IMG/VR virus record: IMGVR_UViG_3300033182_001695 | Location: 1 to 44,962 of that record | Length of the DNA stretch: 44,962 nucleotides | Source of the DNA: a virus | Reading direction: 5' to 3' (one strand) | Shown here: one piece after another, positions 21,742 to 30,766 of the stretch | Position numbering within the stretch: position 1 is the stretch's first letter | Layout of the letters: each line of letters begins with the position of its first letter | Notes under the pieces: generated by a model | The model's database searches: none | The model's input: only the letters and a program-made list of their open reading frames with translations | Told to the model about the DNA's origin: nothing | Program-made: the position numbers and the translations under genes

Positions 21742-23314
21742 AATTCCTAAAATAGAAGCAACTTGGCTTGATAAAACTGTGTCCTATTTTAGCCCTGAAT
21801 CAGGTTTAAAAAGGTTAGAAGCTAGAACCAGATTAGCATTAATTGGTGGTTACACAGGTGCAAGGCGTGATCGCAGACAAACTAAAAGCTGGAATACTAG
21901 CGATGGATCAGCTGACAATGTTACTCTTCCTGATCTTCCAATTTTAAGAGAAAGATCAAGGGATTTAGTTAGAAATGCACCTTTAGCCACAGGAGCGGTA
22001 AATACAGTAGTAACAAATGTGGTTGGAACTGGTTTAAAAGTTCAATCTCACATTGATCGTGAAGTTCTAAAACCATTTTTTAAGGATGAAAAATCCTTTG
22101 ATCTTTTTGAAAGAAATGCCGAGAGGATTTTTAGAAATTGGGCAGAAAGCACCGATTGTGATGCTACTAGAAGTCAGGCTTTTAGCGAAATTCAAAATTT
22201 AATTTTAAGATCAGTTTTAGAGAGCGGTGATATTTTTGTCCTTCGACGTAATATTCCTAGAAAAAACAGATCAATTGAATTGGCTTTACAGTTAGTAGAA
22301 GCGGATCGTGTTAATAACCCAGACCATAAAGGCGACACTTATAAATTATCTGCTGGTGTTGAAATGGACAGCAATGGTGCGCCAGTTGCTTACCATATTT
22401 GCAACCAACACCCTGATGATTATGAAAGTGAAAAAATAAAAAAATATACTCGCATACCAGCTTTTGATAAATATGGCAATAGACAGGTATTTCATATTTT
22501 TAACAGAACAAGGCCAGGACTTACCAGAGGAATTCCATATTTAGCACCGGTAATCGAAAGTTTAAAACAATTAGACCGATATTCTGAAGCAGAAATTATG
22601 GCAGCTGTAATATCAGCCATGTTTACTGTTTTTGTAAAATCTGAAGAGGAAGAAGGTCTTGCTCCGATTCCTGGACTTGGTGGTGGAAATAGTCAAACAA
22701 AAGATGACGATTATAAATTAGCGCCAGGTGCAATATTGGATCTTCAACCAAATGAAGACATCCAAATTGCTGATCCAAAAAGACCAAATCAGGCATTTGA
22801 TCCCTTCGTTCAAGCGGTGCTTCGTCAAATTGGTGTAGCCTTAGAATTACCTTTTGAAATTTTAATAAAACATTTCACAGCAAGCTACTCAGCAGCACAG
22901 GCAGCATTGGTTGAAGCGTGGAAGTTCTTTTCTTCAAGAAGAAAATGGCTCTCTATTCAACTTTGCCAGCCAATTTATGAGATGGTTATTACTGAGGCAG
23001 TTGCCAAGGGTCAATTAAAAGCACCAGGATTTTTCAATAATGAATTAATCAGAAAAGCTTACTTAGGCGCAGAATGGATCGGCCCACCAAGAGGTCAAAT
23101 CGATCAATTAAAAGAAGTTAAAGCTGCAGAGCTTAGAGTTAATATGGGTATTTCCACATTGGCTGAAGAAACTGCAATTTTAACTGGTGGTGATTGGGAG
23201 CGTAAATATCCACAAATTCTAAAAGAACAAAACCTTAAGAAAGAAGCTGGGTTAATTCCTGATACTAATAATCAAAACAATTTTGAATCAGAAAAAAACA
23301 ACAAGAATGAATGA
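21734..23314 (+). CDS. Portal protein, lambda GpB family
   Basis: This 526-residue protein forms the dodecameric portal. Landmarks are RERSRDLVRNAPLATGAVNT near 75-94, LVEADRVNNPD near 190, IFNRTRPGLTRGIPYLAPV near 251-269 and FEILIKHFTASYSAAQAALV near 376-395. The length and order agree with the lambda portal family (phage_portal_2). It overlaps the protease gene that follows. Confidence 0.94.
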   Translation: MPRIPKIEATWLDKTVSYFSPESGLKRLEARTRLALIGGYTGARRDRRQTKSWNTSDGSADNVTLPDLPILRERSRDLVRNAPLATGAVNTVVTNVVGTGLKVQSHIDREVLKPFFKDEKSFDLFERNAERIFRNWAESTDCDATRSQAFSEIQNLILRSVLESGDIFVLRRNIPRKNRSIELALQLVEADRVNNPDHKGDTYKLSAGVEMDSNGAPVAYHICNQHPDDYESEKIKKYTRIPAFDKYGNRQVFHIFNRTRPGLTRGIPYLAPVIESLKQLDRYSEAEIMAAVISAMFTVFVKSEEEEGLAPIPGLGGGNSQTKDDDYKLAPGAILDLQPNEDIQIADPKRPNQAFDPFVQAVLRQIGVALELPFEILIKHFTASYSAAQAALVEAWKFFSSRRKWLSIQLCQPIYEMVITEAVAKGQLKAPGFFNNELIRKAYLGAEWIGPPRGQIDQLKEVKAAELRVNMGISTLAEETAILTGGDWERKYPQILKEQNLKKEAGLIPDTNNQNNFESEKNNKNE

Positions 23315-24662
23315 TATTTTAAAAATTGCCAAATATTGGGCAGTTGAGCCTGATTTCTTGAAAACCATCTCAAAAGAATCCTTATCAACAAAATCAGAAA
23401 AGAGCCTTGATAACACAAGGTCGGTAAAAGTTAGAGATGGCACAGCTATAATTCCTATTCATGGGCCAATAACAGCAAGAAACACTCTGTTTAGTTTATT
23501 CATGGGAGGAACATCGCTCGAAACTCTAGCAAAAGATTTTCAAGAAGCTTTAAACAATGAGGATGTAAAAGCAATTCTCTTTGATATTGATTCGCCAGGA
23601 GGAGTCGCTGTTGGCCCATTTGAAATGGCTGAAATGATCTACAAAGCGAGATCAAAAAAGCCGATTTATTCTTACATTGGCAGAAATGGATCATCTGCTG
23701 CTTATTGGTTAGCAAGTGCAACTGAGAAAATTATCGTTAATCCCTCAGCTTTAGTTGGAAGCATTGGTGTTGTTACCACAATTCCAGTTCAAGAAGAACC
23801 GGACATGGATGGCTATAAAAACATCGAGATTGTTTCAAGTAATGCCAGCCTAAAACGACCTGATCCAAGAACAAAAGAAGGCCTAGCTGAAATTAAAAGA
23901 GAACTCAACGACCTTGAATCAACATTTATTAACTCCGTAGCTAAATATCGATCTATTACTCCAGAAGTTGTCAAAAGTGATTTTGGTCAAGGTGGTGTAG
24001 TTATCGGTAAACAGGCAGTTGATAATAACATGGCCGACTCACTTGGAACTTATGAAGAGGTTTTAGCAAATCTTAATCAAAAATTTTCTATTAATTTAAA
24101 TAAAAAAATTATGTCTAAAGACCAAAATAAAGAAATTAATGCAGATCACATTTCTAAAAGCGAAATAACTGCAAACTATATCAATACAGAATTTCCTGAT
24201 GTTGCTAAAGCGATTATTAAGGAAGCATCTGAAGATATTAAAAAAACAGCCTTTGATGAAGGTGTGCAGTCTGGTATAAAATCAGAAAGAGATCGAATTT
24301 TAAGCATAGAAGCTGTTTCTCTTCCTGGCCATGAGGATTTGGTTGAAGAAGCCAAAAAAGATCGATCAATTACTGCTGAAAAATTGGCTCTAAAAATTGT
24401 TGCAGCCGAGAAGCAAAAAGGCAGTTCTTACATAGCTAACACAAAAAAAGCTGAAGAAGAAATGCCAAAAATTGAACCAAATGTTGAAGCTTTGGCCGCG
24501 CAAAAAGAAGAAGTTGATGCCAATCTACCTTTAGAACAAAGAGCAAAATCTCTCTGGGATCAGAACTCTAAATTAAGGTCTGAGTTTGGTGATGATTTTG
24601 AAAACTATCTGGCTTTTGCACAGGCAGAAGAAGCTAACCAAGTCAAAATTTTAAAAAAATAA
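23307..24662 (+). CDS. S49-family prohead protease with scaffold-like tail
   Basis: ATG 23307 gives 451 residues; an upstream TTG at 23283 is unlikely because it only deepens the overlap with the portal gene. Residues 40-265 are SppA-like: DSPGG (95-99), the likely nucleophile Ser130 in RNGSSAAYWLAS, and a Lys dyad candidate in GLAEIKRELNDLES. Residues 270-451 are helical and charged, like a scaffold. ATG 24111 (MSKDQNKEINADH) could start a separate scaffold, as Nu3 does inside lambda C, although no clear ribosome site precedes it. Confidence 0.9.
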   Translation: MNDILKIAKYWAVEPDFLKTISKESLSTKSEKSLDNTRSVKVRDGTAIIPIHGPITARNTLFSLFMGGTSLETLAKDFQEALNNEDVKAILFDIDSPGGVAVGPFEMAEMIYKARSKKPIYSYIGRNGSSAAYWLASATEKIIVNPSALVGSIGVVTTIPVQEEPDMDGYKNIEIVSSNASLKRPDPRTKEGLAEIKRELNDLESTFINSVAKYRSITPEVVKSDFGQGGVVIGKQAVDNNMADSLGTYEEVLANLNQKFSINLNKKIMSKDQNKEINADHISKSEITANYINTEFPDVAKAIIKEASEDIKKTAFDEGVQSGIKSERDRILSIEAVSLPGHEDLVEEAKKDRSITAEKLALKIVAAEKQKGSSYIANTKKAEEEMPKIEPNVEALAAQKEEVDANLPLEQRAKSLWDQNSKLRSEFGDDFENYLAFAQAEEANQVKILKK

Positions 24663-24693
24663 TCTCCCCTTTAACAATTAAATAAAAAAGAAA

Positions 24694-25107
24694 ATGGTTA
24701 AATTAACAAAAGACGTAGCTAGAGACTACGAATTAGGCGATATTAATGAACTTCCAGTTTTAGGTGGTGAAATTCTTTATCGAGGAGCAGCTGTCGGTTT
24801 AGAAGTTGCAAGTGGTTATGCTAGAAGCTTAGTTCCAACTGACAAATTTTTAGGTTTTGCTGAAGATAATGTCGATGCTTCTGACTTAGCTGATGGTGAA
24901 AAAACTATCCGCATCAAAAAAAGAGGATCAATAGTTCTTGAAATTACTGGCGTCACTTTAGCTGATGGTGGTAAAGCGGTTTATGCAACTGATGACAACA
25001 CCTTCACCCTATCAAACACAGGATCAGTTTATGTTGGTCAAATTTCAAGATTTGAGGGTAATGAGAAAGTGGTTGTTGATTTTGATACTTCTCATAATAC
25101 TCCATAA
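24694..25107 (+). CDS. Capsid decoration/cement-like protein
   Basis: This 137-residue protein has VARDYELGDINELPV, then GAAVGLEVASGYARSLVPTD and GKAVYATDDNTFTLSNTGSV, the beta-rich layout of phage structural cement proteins (gp24/DUF2190 types). It would bind the capsid surface and stabilise heads. It lies between the prohead protease and the capsid gene, as decoration genes usually do. Confidence 0.78.
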   Translation: MVKLTKDVARDYELGDINELPVLGGEILYRGAAVGLEVASGYARSLVPTDKFLGFAEDNVDASDLADGEKTIRIKKRGSIVLEITGVTLADGGKAVYATDDNTFTLSNTGSVYVGQISRFEGNEKVVVDFDTSHNTP

Positions 25108-25109
25108 AA

Positions 25110-25571
25110 ATGTTAAAACCATTAACAAATTTAAACTTTGTTAAATCATTTATTCAATGCAGAAATGGAACTAATCAAAACCTTAACACTCCTAATTGGA
25201 CTAACGTCTTATTAACTGATATTTTAGATTTTAATATTGGTAATGGTTTTATAGTTGAAAATGATGCTATTAAATGTTTATTTGATGGTCATATCGATAT
25301 CTACGCCTCTATCAGAGGTGAAAATTCCATTATAGCAAGAACTGCTCATGAAGTCAGAATAGCAAAAAATAATATTTCCTTAAATGCAATAGGTAGCTCA
25401 GGATATATAAGAGAAAATAGCAATCATGATATATCTTCTTCATCTATTAGAACTTTGGCGACTTGCAAAAAAAATGACTTAATAACTGTCCAATGTCACA
25501 GAGAAGCAGCAGATGGAGTTGTAGATATGGTAATTGGTAGCAGCATCTTTTTAATTACACGCATATCTTAA
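25110..25571 (+). CDS. Probable jelly-roll head protein
   Basis: This 153-residue protein starts 2 bases after the cement gene. FIVENDAIKCLFDGHIDIYA and IARTAHEVRIAKNNISL, then NDLITVQCHRE, are reminiscent of C1q/TNF-like jelly-roll domains used in phage decoration and fibre tips. It has no signal or membrane segment. It is probably an extra capsid surface protein; this is inference from fold-like pattern and place. Confidence 0.6.
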   Translation: MLKPLTNLNFVKSFIQCRNGTNQNLNTPNWTNVLLTDILDFNIGNGFIVENDAIKCLFDGHIDIYASIRGENSIIARTAHEVRIAKNNISLNAIGSSGYIRENSNHDISSSSIRTLATCKKNDLITVQCHREAADGVVDMVIGSSIFLITRIS

Positions 25572-25575
25572 AGTC

Positions 25576-25920
25576 ATGAATAAATTAGAATTATTTAACA
25601 ACCAAAAACTAAATGGTATTAGTAATGAAGTTGACTTCATAGGAGGTAGACTTCACCTAATAGCTTATGGTAATTTTGATGGAGCAAAGATCAAATATCA
25701 GGTCAGCTACGATAAAGGTAAAAATTATCATGATTACTTAATTCAAGGAAATGAAATTTTTACTCAGTCTGAACCTGGAAAAGGATTTTATGCAATTGAA
25801 GATGGAGATGTGAAATTAAGAGCAGTTTTAAGCGAAGCAGGAGCAAATACTGATATCAATATTGTTGGTTATCACAATCAATATTACTCACCTAAATACA
25901 ATCTGATTGGTGTTTCTTGA
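25576..25920 (+). CDS. Hypothetical head-region protein
   Basis: This 114-residue beta-rich protein (VDFIGGRLHLIAYGNFDGAK, then YQVSYDKGKNYHDYLI) has no family I can name. It follows the jelly-roll protein by 4 bases and precedes the capsid gene, so a small virion surface role is likely. It contains no Cys and no membrane segment. Confidence 0.6.
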   Translation: MNKLELFNNQKLNGISNEVDFIGGRLHLIAYGNFDGAKIKYQVSYDKGKNYHDYLIQGNEIFTQSEPGKGFYAIEDGDVKLRAVLSEAGANTDINIVGYHNQYYSPKYNLIGVS

Positions 25921-25973
25921 AAAAACACTAACCATTTTTTCTATAACTTTTTAACAATTAAAATAATCAAACT

Positions 25974-26936
25974 ATGCCGAAAGAATTATCATCAAGGGCT
26001 ATTATTGGCCGTTACTATAAAAGACTTAATCAAAAATCAGGAATTGAATGGGTTGAGGCTTTATCAAATTATTTCTTAACAGATCAACCAAGTGAAACTT
26101 ACAAATGGCTAGGTCAATCTCCAGTTATGAGAAAATGGGTTGGTGGAAGACAAGCCAAAGGTTTTACCTCTAATGGTGTAACTATCGACAACCAACACTT
26201 CGAGGCAACTTTGGAAATTGCAACAAGCGACATGAGACGTGACAAAACAGGTCAAATTAATGTCAGAGTTGATGAATTTGCTGACAGAACAAATACTCAT
26301 TGGGCGCAATTACTATCAGACCTGCTTTCTCGTGGTGAAAGCACAGTTTGTTATGATGGTCAATATTTCTTTGATACTGACCATGAAGAAGATAAAAGCG
26401 GTATTCAAAGTAACAAAATTCAAGTTGATCTAACTGAATTTAGCGACCAAATCGATGGTGGTAAAGTTGGTGTTCCAACTGCTCCTAGTGAAGCAGCTTT
26501 AAGATTAGCGATTCTTAGAACTATCCAGCAAATATTATCTTACAAAGATAATATTGGCGAACCCATGAATGAAAATGCTAATAAATTCTTGGTTGTTGTT
26601 CCAACTTCTTTATGGTACATAGCAAGAGCAGCTGTAGCAGCTCCTTTAACTGTCGGAGGTGCAACTAATGCAGTTAAAGTTCTTGATGAGGTGGATATTC
26701 AAATTAGCCAAAATCCAAGATTGGATTGGACTGATAAAATTGCAGTATTTAGAACTGACTCGCCTATTAAATCATTCATTAGGCAAGAAGAGAAAGGAAT
26801 CCAATTAAAAGCTATTGCTGAAGGTTCTGAGTTAGAATTTAAACATGACAAACATTGGTATGGTGTTGATACTTGGAGAAATGTTGGTTATGGCTTCTGG
26901 CAAAATGCCTGCTTAACTGAAATTATTAAATCTTAA
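25974..26936 (+). CDS. Major capsid protein, Mu GpT-like
   Basis: This 320-residue protein has GRYYKRLNQKSGIEWVEAL, then WVGGRQAKGFTSNGVTIDNQ and FEATLEIATSDMRRD, the signature blocks of the Mu-like major head subunit (GpT family, HK97 fold). The end shows DTWRNVGYGFWQNACLTEI. The length matches Mu GpT. Finding it after lambda-type portal and protease genes shows a module exchange at the capsid position. Confidence 0.9.
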   Translation: MPKELSSRAIIGRYYKRLNQKSGIEWVEALSNYFLTDQPSETYKWLGQSPVMRKWVGGRQAKGFTSNGVTIDNQHFEATLEIATSDMRRDKTGQINVRVDEFADRTNTHWAQLLSDLLSRGESTVCYDGQYFFDTDHEEDKSGIQSNKIQVDLTEFSDQIDGGKVGVPTAPSEAALRLAILRTIQQILSYKDNIGEPMNENANKFLVVVPTSLWYIARAAVAAPLTVGGATNAVKVLDEVDIQISQNPRLDWTDKIAVFRTDSPIKSFIRQEEKGIQLKAIAEGSELEFKHDKHWYGVDTWRNVGYGFWQNACLTEIIKS

Positions 26937-26948
26937 TTCCTAAAAATC

Positions 26949-27362
26949 ATGTCTACAAATTATAAAGTAATTTCTGCAAAAGCAGTTTTAGGAGTTGGTT
27001 TAACTTTAAAATTAACTGATAAACAAGCAAGTATCAGAAAAAGTGCGCTAAAACTTAAAAAGAAAGGAGGCATCTATGTTGTTTTAGATCCAGTGGAGTT
27101 TAAGAAAGGTGAAAACATAACTATTGTTGATGGTGCTATTTCAAAATCTGTTTTGGCAAATTTAGAAGATTTATCTCCTCAATCTCAAAATCAGGAGCAA
27201 AAAATTAGTATTAATAAAACTCCTGCTAAAAAGGGAAAAAAAACAAAATCAAATTCAACTCTAACAGTCAAAAATAAACGTAAAAAGTCTGCTCCAGAAA
27301 ATAATGACGAAAAGATCATTAACAATGGAAATATAAATGACTTGCCTACTGCTAATAAATAA
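26949..27362 (+). CDS. Head protein with Lys-rich tail, unknown
   Basis: This 137-residue protein has a compact first half (YKVISAKAVLGVGLTLKLTD, then GGIYVVLDPVEFKKGENITI), followed by about 65 residues of low-complexity Lys, Asn, Ser and Pro that should be disordered. It lies between capsid and head-tail joining genes and abuts the latter. It may be a head completion or DNA-binding factor; the function is unassigned. Confidence 0.62.
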   Translation: MSTNYKVISAKAVLGVGLTLKLTDKQASIRKSALKLKKKGGIYVVLDPVEFKKGENITIVDGAISKSVLANLEDLSPQSQNQEQKISINKTPAKKGKKTKSNSTLTVKNKRKKSAPENNDEKIINNGNINDLPTANK

Positions 27363-27694
27363 TGAGTTTTGACTTTGATGAATTTATTAACAAACCATCG
27401 ATTCAAATATTTGGCATAAGTGCAACCATCACACCAGCAAAAAGTGAATTTGCTTCTTTTAAAATTAATGGAGTTTTTCATGATGATTATAAAGAAGTAG
27501 GTTTTGATGAAGCTGAAAGTTCTATCGCTTCTGCAAAAATAGTAATTGTTATTCGTGATATTGATCTTCCTGATTATTACAAAAAAATTAATCAGGGAGA
27601 TTTTATCGAAGTTAAAGGAAAGAATTACCAAATCATCGATGTACAAATTCATATTCCTGGAAGTAAAAAACTAGTTCTTCATGAGTCATTCTAG
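27362..27694 (+). CDS. Probable head-tail joining protein
   Basis: This 110-residue protein has IQIFGISATITPAKSEFASF, then YKKINQGDFIEVKGKNYQII and DVQIHIPGSKKLVLHESF. The beta-barrel pattern resembles lambda FII-like or other stopper proteins that attach tails to heads. Its order (capsid, small gene, stopper, terminator) fits. It overlaps the next gene by 14 bases. Confidence 0.68.
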   Translation: MSFDFDEFINKPSIQIFGISATITPAKSEFASFKINGVFHDDYKEVGFDEAESSIASAKIVIVIRDIDLPDYYKKINQGDFIEVKGKNYQIIDVQIHIPGSKKLVLHESF

Positions 27695-28178
27695 ATCAAC
27701 AATTAGAAATGCTATAATTGATAAGCTAAAAACGAAGAAAGATAATATCTACTTAACGGACGCAGAAGACAGAATTTATGGTAATAGAGTAAAACCTTTG
27801 TTTGATCAGTTCTTACCAGCAATTTTAGTATATGCTAAAGATGAAAACATCTTAGAAGAAAGGCATGAAACTGATGGTTTTGGCCCATTAAAAAGGGACT
27901 TAGAAATTGCTATTGAAGCAGTGATTCTGGGTGGTGATGACTTTGATGAAAAATTAGATGATTTATCAAATCAAATTGAGTCAGCACTTGATGGTTTTGA
28001 AATTGAAACCAGAAAGTCTGATATTTTAAAACTCAAATCAACCGAAATCGATTCTTCAATAGAAGGTAGTAAAATTTATGGAGCAGTGAGACTGATATAT
28101 TCAGTAACATATCGCACAGCAGTAAAACAGCCTGACTTTAGTGGAACAACACCAACTGATATCGAAAGCAATTTATAA
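27681..28178 (+). CDS. Probable tail terminator/completion protein
   Basis: This 165-residue protein begins SRSTIRNAIIDKLKTKKDNI, has LPAILVYAKDENILEERHE and RDLEIAIEAVILGGDDFDEK, and ends with a strand (GAVRLIYSVTYRT). This helix-plus-sheet order is shared by gpU-like tail terminators. It would cap the tail tube before head joining. Confidence 0.7.
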   Translation: MSHSRSTIRNAIIDKLKTKKDNIYLTDAEDRIYGNRVKPLFDQFLPAILVYAKDENILEERHETDGFGPLKRDLEIAIEAVILGGDDFDEKLDDLSNQIESALDGFEIETRKSDILKLKSTEIDSSIEGSKIYGAVRLIYSVTYRTAVKQPDFSGTTPTDIESNL

Positions 28179-28183
28179 AAACA

Positions 28184-28366
28184 ATGCGAATAAAAATAAT
28201 TTCAAATCACACAAAATATAAAAAAGACCAAATTGTTGAATTAGAAGATAAGGAAGCCATTCCTCTTTTGACTATTGGAAAAGCAATCAGGTCAAGGAAA
28301 GTTGGGTCAGAAACTCCAAAAGAATCTAAAAAAGAAAAAGATAAAAAACAAAAGGACAATGCTTGA
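28184..28366 (+). CDS. Small hypothetical protein with Lys-rich tail
   Basis: This 60-residue protein has a short beta segment (MRIKIISNHTKYKKDQIVEL, then EAIPLLTIGKAIRSRKVG) and a highly basic tail. It overlaps the baseplate V start by 8 bases. Similar small DUF-like proteins occur near head-tail junction genes; the role is unknown. Confidence 0.55.
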   Translation: MRIKIISNHTKYKKDQIVELEDKEAIPLLTIGKAIRSRKVGSETPKESKKEKDKKQKDNA

Positions 28367-28952
28367 TGAAGAGCAAGGATATATTATAAACGATCTTGGC
28401 AGACGATTAGCCAATATAATTAGAATTGGCACTATTTTCGAAATAGATTTCGAAGAAGCTAAAGCAAGAGTAAAGATTGGTGATCTTGAAACTGACTTTT
28501 TACCTTGGGTTAATTCTAATAGCGCAAGTAATAATAGCTGGAATCCTCCAGAAATCGATGAGCAAGTTGTCGTTTTATCTCCAAGTGGCGAACTTAACCA
28601 AGCAGTCATTTTACCATCTCTTTATAAAAGCAATGCTTCTGATAATAGCTCCAATACTCAAAGTGTCACTTACAAGGATGGTTCAAAAATAACCTTTGAT
28701 CATGATGCTGGCAATTTCACCTTAGATTTACAAGGTAACCTAAATCTAGATATCAAAGGAAGTGCAATAATCAAAGTTGCTGGAAATGCAGAAATTGAAG
28801 CAGCCAAAGTTACTTTAAAAGGTGATGTTGATTTAGGAGAATCAGGAGGACAACCAGTTGCTAGAGTTGGTGATAAAGTTGAAATTACGGCTGGATCATC
28901 AGCTGGGCAGTGGCCAATAATATCAGGCTCAAGTAAAGTTAATGCAACATGA
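28359..28952 (+). CDS. Baseplate spike protein, P2 V / Mu gp45-like
   Basis: The ATG at 28359 gives 197 residues; upstream in-frame codons overlap the small gene before it. The amino half (RRLANIIRIGTIFEIDFEEA, then VKIGDLETDFLPWV) is the OB domain of GpV/phage_base_V. The carboxyl half (LDLQGNLNLDIKGSAIIKVA) is a repetitive beta-prism. It punctures the outer membrane at the tip of the contractile tail. It overlaps the W gene by 4 bases. Confidence 0.9.
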   Translation: MLDEEQGYIINDLGRRLANIIRIGTIFEIDFEEAKARVKIGDLETDFLPWVNSNSASNNSWNPPEIDEQVVVLSPSGELNQAVILPSLYKSNASDNSSNTQSVTYKDGSKITFDHDAGNFTLDLQGNLNLDIKGSAIIKVAGNAEIEAAKVTLKGDVDLGESGGQPVARVGDKVEITAGSSAGQWPIISGSSKVNAT

Positions 28953-29281
28953 ATGTTAATACCGGTACTGATATATCAGAAATTGAGCATTTAAAACAAT
29001 CAATTTCAAACATCTTAACTACACCGATTGGATCAAGAGTTATGAGAAGAGATTATGGAAGTAATCTTTTTAACAAGATTGATCGTCCGCTAAACGGTGA
29101 ATTAATCGCAGAAATTTATCTAGATATTGTTGAGTCATTATTCATATGGGAGCCTCGTTTTGAATTAGATCAAGTGATTGTTCAAGGCATAGAAAAAGGT
29201 AAAATCACCATAGATATTGAAGGTAGCTTTTTAAGCAATGGTGAAAAAATAACATTAGAAAATATTGAAATTACACAGTGA
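28949..29281 (+). CDS. Baseplate wedge protein, P2 W / T4 gp25-like
   Basis: This 110-residue protein has LKQSISNILTTPIGSRVMRR followed by DYGSNLF near residues 34-40, the hallmark of the GPW_gp25 family, and ends in beta strands. It starts sheath assembly in the baseplate. Its stop overlaps the J start. Confidence 0.93.
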   Translation: MNVNTGTDISEIEHLKQSISNILTTPIGSRVMRRDYGSNLFNKIDRPLNGELIAEIYLDIVESLFIWEPRFELDQVIVQGIEKGKITIDIEGSFLSNGEKITLENIEITQ

Positions 29282-30126
29282 CTAACTTCACAGCAATAGA
29301 TTTATCAAAGTTACCAGCACCTGATGTAATTGAAAGTCTAGATTATGAAACACTTTTATCTGACTATATTAGTGATTTTGTTGCTAAGAACCCCAATTAT
29401 GCTACCTTATTAGAAAGTGATCCAGCTATAATAATTCTTCAGGTAATGGCCTATAGGGAGCTTTTACTTAGAAATAGAATAAATGAAGCAGCAAAGGCAA
29501 ATATGTTGGCTTATGCTACTGGGGGTGATCTTGATAATTTAGCAGCTTTTTATGGTGTTGAACGATTAGTTGACGAAACCGATGAAAGACTAAAAATAAG
29601 AACACAATTAGCTCTTGAAGGATTTTCGACAGCAGGTCCAATTGGTGCTTATATTTTCCACTCATTATCTGCTTCAAATGAAGTTAAATCCGTGTTGCCT
29701 AAAAGCCCAAATCCTGGTGAAGTTTTAGTTACTATTTTATCGAATGTTGATGATGGTACAGCTTCAAATGACTTAGTTACCACAGTTAATAATAAGCTAA
29801 ATCAAGATGATATAAGACCATTAACCGATCAGGTAACAACTCAAGGTGCAACAATAATAAATTACACAGTTGAAGCGGTAATTACAGTTTATCCAGGTCC
29901 TTCATCTGCGGTGGTAGAAACTGAGGCTAGAACAGCTTTAGAAAAGTTCGTATCTGAAAGGCACGAAATTGATCGAATTGTAGCGATATCAGGAATTTAC
30001 GATGCTCTTCATGTTGATGGAGTTAAGAAAGTCGAATTAACAACTCCGATAAATGACATAATAACGACTGATGAAGAAGCTCCATATTGCACAGATATAA
30101 TAATATCAGTAATAACTGATGAGTAA
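29278..30126 (+). CDS. Baseplate assembly protein J
   Basis: This 282-residue protein starts at GTG 29278. YETLLSDYISDFVAKNPNYA, then EAAKANMLAYATGGDLDNLA and ALEKFVSERHEIDRI are the baseplate_J landmarks. J forms the wedge of the baseplate with W and I. It overlaps W by 4 bases and I by 8, giving a compact translated block. Confidence 0.93.
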   Translation: MTNFTAIDLSKLPAPDVIESLDYETLLSDYISDFVAKNPNYATLLESDPAIIILQVMAYRELLLRNRINEAAKANMLAYATGGDLDNLAAFYGVERLVDETDERLKIRTQLALEGFSTAGPIGAYIFHSLSASNEVKSVLPKSPNPGEVLVTILSNVDDGTASNDLVTTVNNKLNQDDIRPLTDQVTTQGATIINYTVEAVITVYPGPSSAVVETEARTALEKFVSERHEIDRIVAISGIYDALHVDGVKKVELTTPINDIITTDEEAPYCTDIIISVITDE

Positions 30127-30754
30127 TCATAAAACACTTTTACCAGTAAACGTTAGTGAGTTATTAAAAGATTTAGAAAATACCTCTTTAAAAGCAACAA
30201 CTTTAGAAACTTTAAATAGGTATATTACTAATCCTAATCTAGCTCCAGAAGAAATTTTACCTTGGCTTGCCTTTGCAGTATCTGTTGATGATTGGAGTGA
30301 TGATTGGACAGAGGAAGTAAAGCGAAATATTATTAGAGCTAGTATTGAGGTTCACAAGGAAAAAGGAACAATTGGTGCATTAAGAAAAGCTCTAGAAGCT
30401 TTTAACTATGAAAACATAACAGTCGAGGAATGGTTTGATTATGGAGGTCATCCTTATTTTTTTAGAGTATTTTTTGATGTGACTGAACCAGGCTTTGACG
30501 TTAGTGTTTTACCAGAAGTACAAAAGGTTATTGATAACACTAAGAATGCTAGATCACATTTAGAGAGTTTAAAAGCCTTCTTATCAGTTGAGTCTGGCCT
30601 TATGAACTTAGGATCAGTGACTGTATCAAAAGAAATAACTACATTAAGCCCAGTAATTTATGACATTGATGATGAGGTTATCAACCAATCATCTATGCCA
30701 TTTATTGGAACTTTTTTTATCTCAAAAGAAATTACTACAATTCATCCATTATAG
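30119..30754 (+). CDS. Tail protein I (P2 GpI-like), first copy
   Basis: This 211-residue protein has EEILPWLAFAVSVDDWSDDW (about 39-58), then AFNYENITVEEWFDYGGHPY near 98-117, the usual GpI pattern. GpI joins tail fibres to the baseplate. It is followed after 12 bases by a fibre gene. A paralogue starts at 33334; the two share the LLP, ILPW and DDNW/DDW blocks but differ beyond them. Confidence 0.9.
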   Translation: MSNHKTLLPVNVSELLKDLENTSLKATTLETLNRYITNPNLAPEEILPWLAFAVSVDDWSDDWTEEVKRNIIRASIEVHKEKGTIGALRKALEAFNYENITVEEWFDYGGHPYFFRVFFDVTEPGFDVSVLPEVQKVIDNTKNARSHLESLKAFLSVESGLMNLGSVTVSKEITTLSPVIYDIDDEVINQSSMPFIGTFFISKEITTIHPL

Positions 30755-30766
30755 ATAACAAAGCCG

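Noticed and set aside
27191-27652. 153-codon minus-strand open frame
   Set aside because: It is antisense to two well-placed head genes and rich in Phe, Ile and Tyr from Lys/Asn-rich coding DNA.
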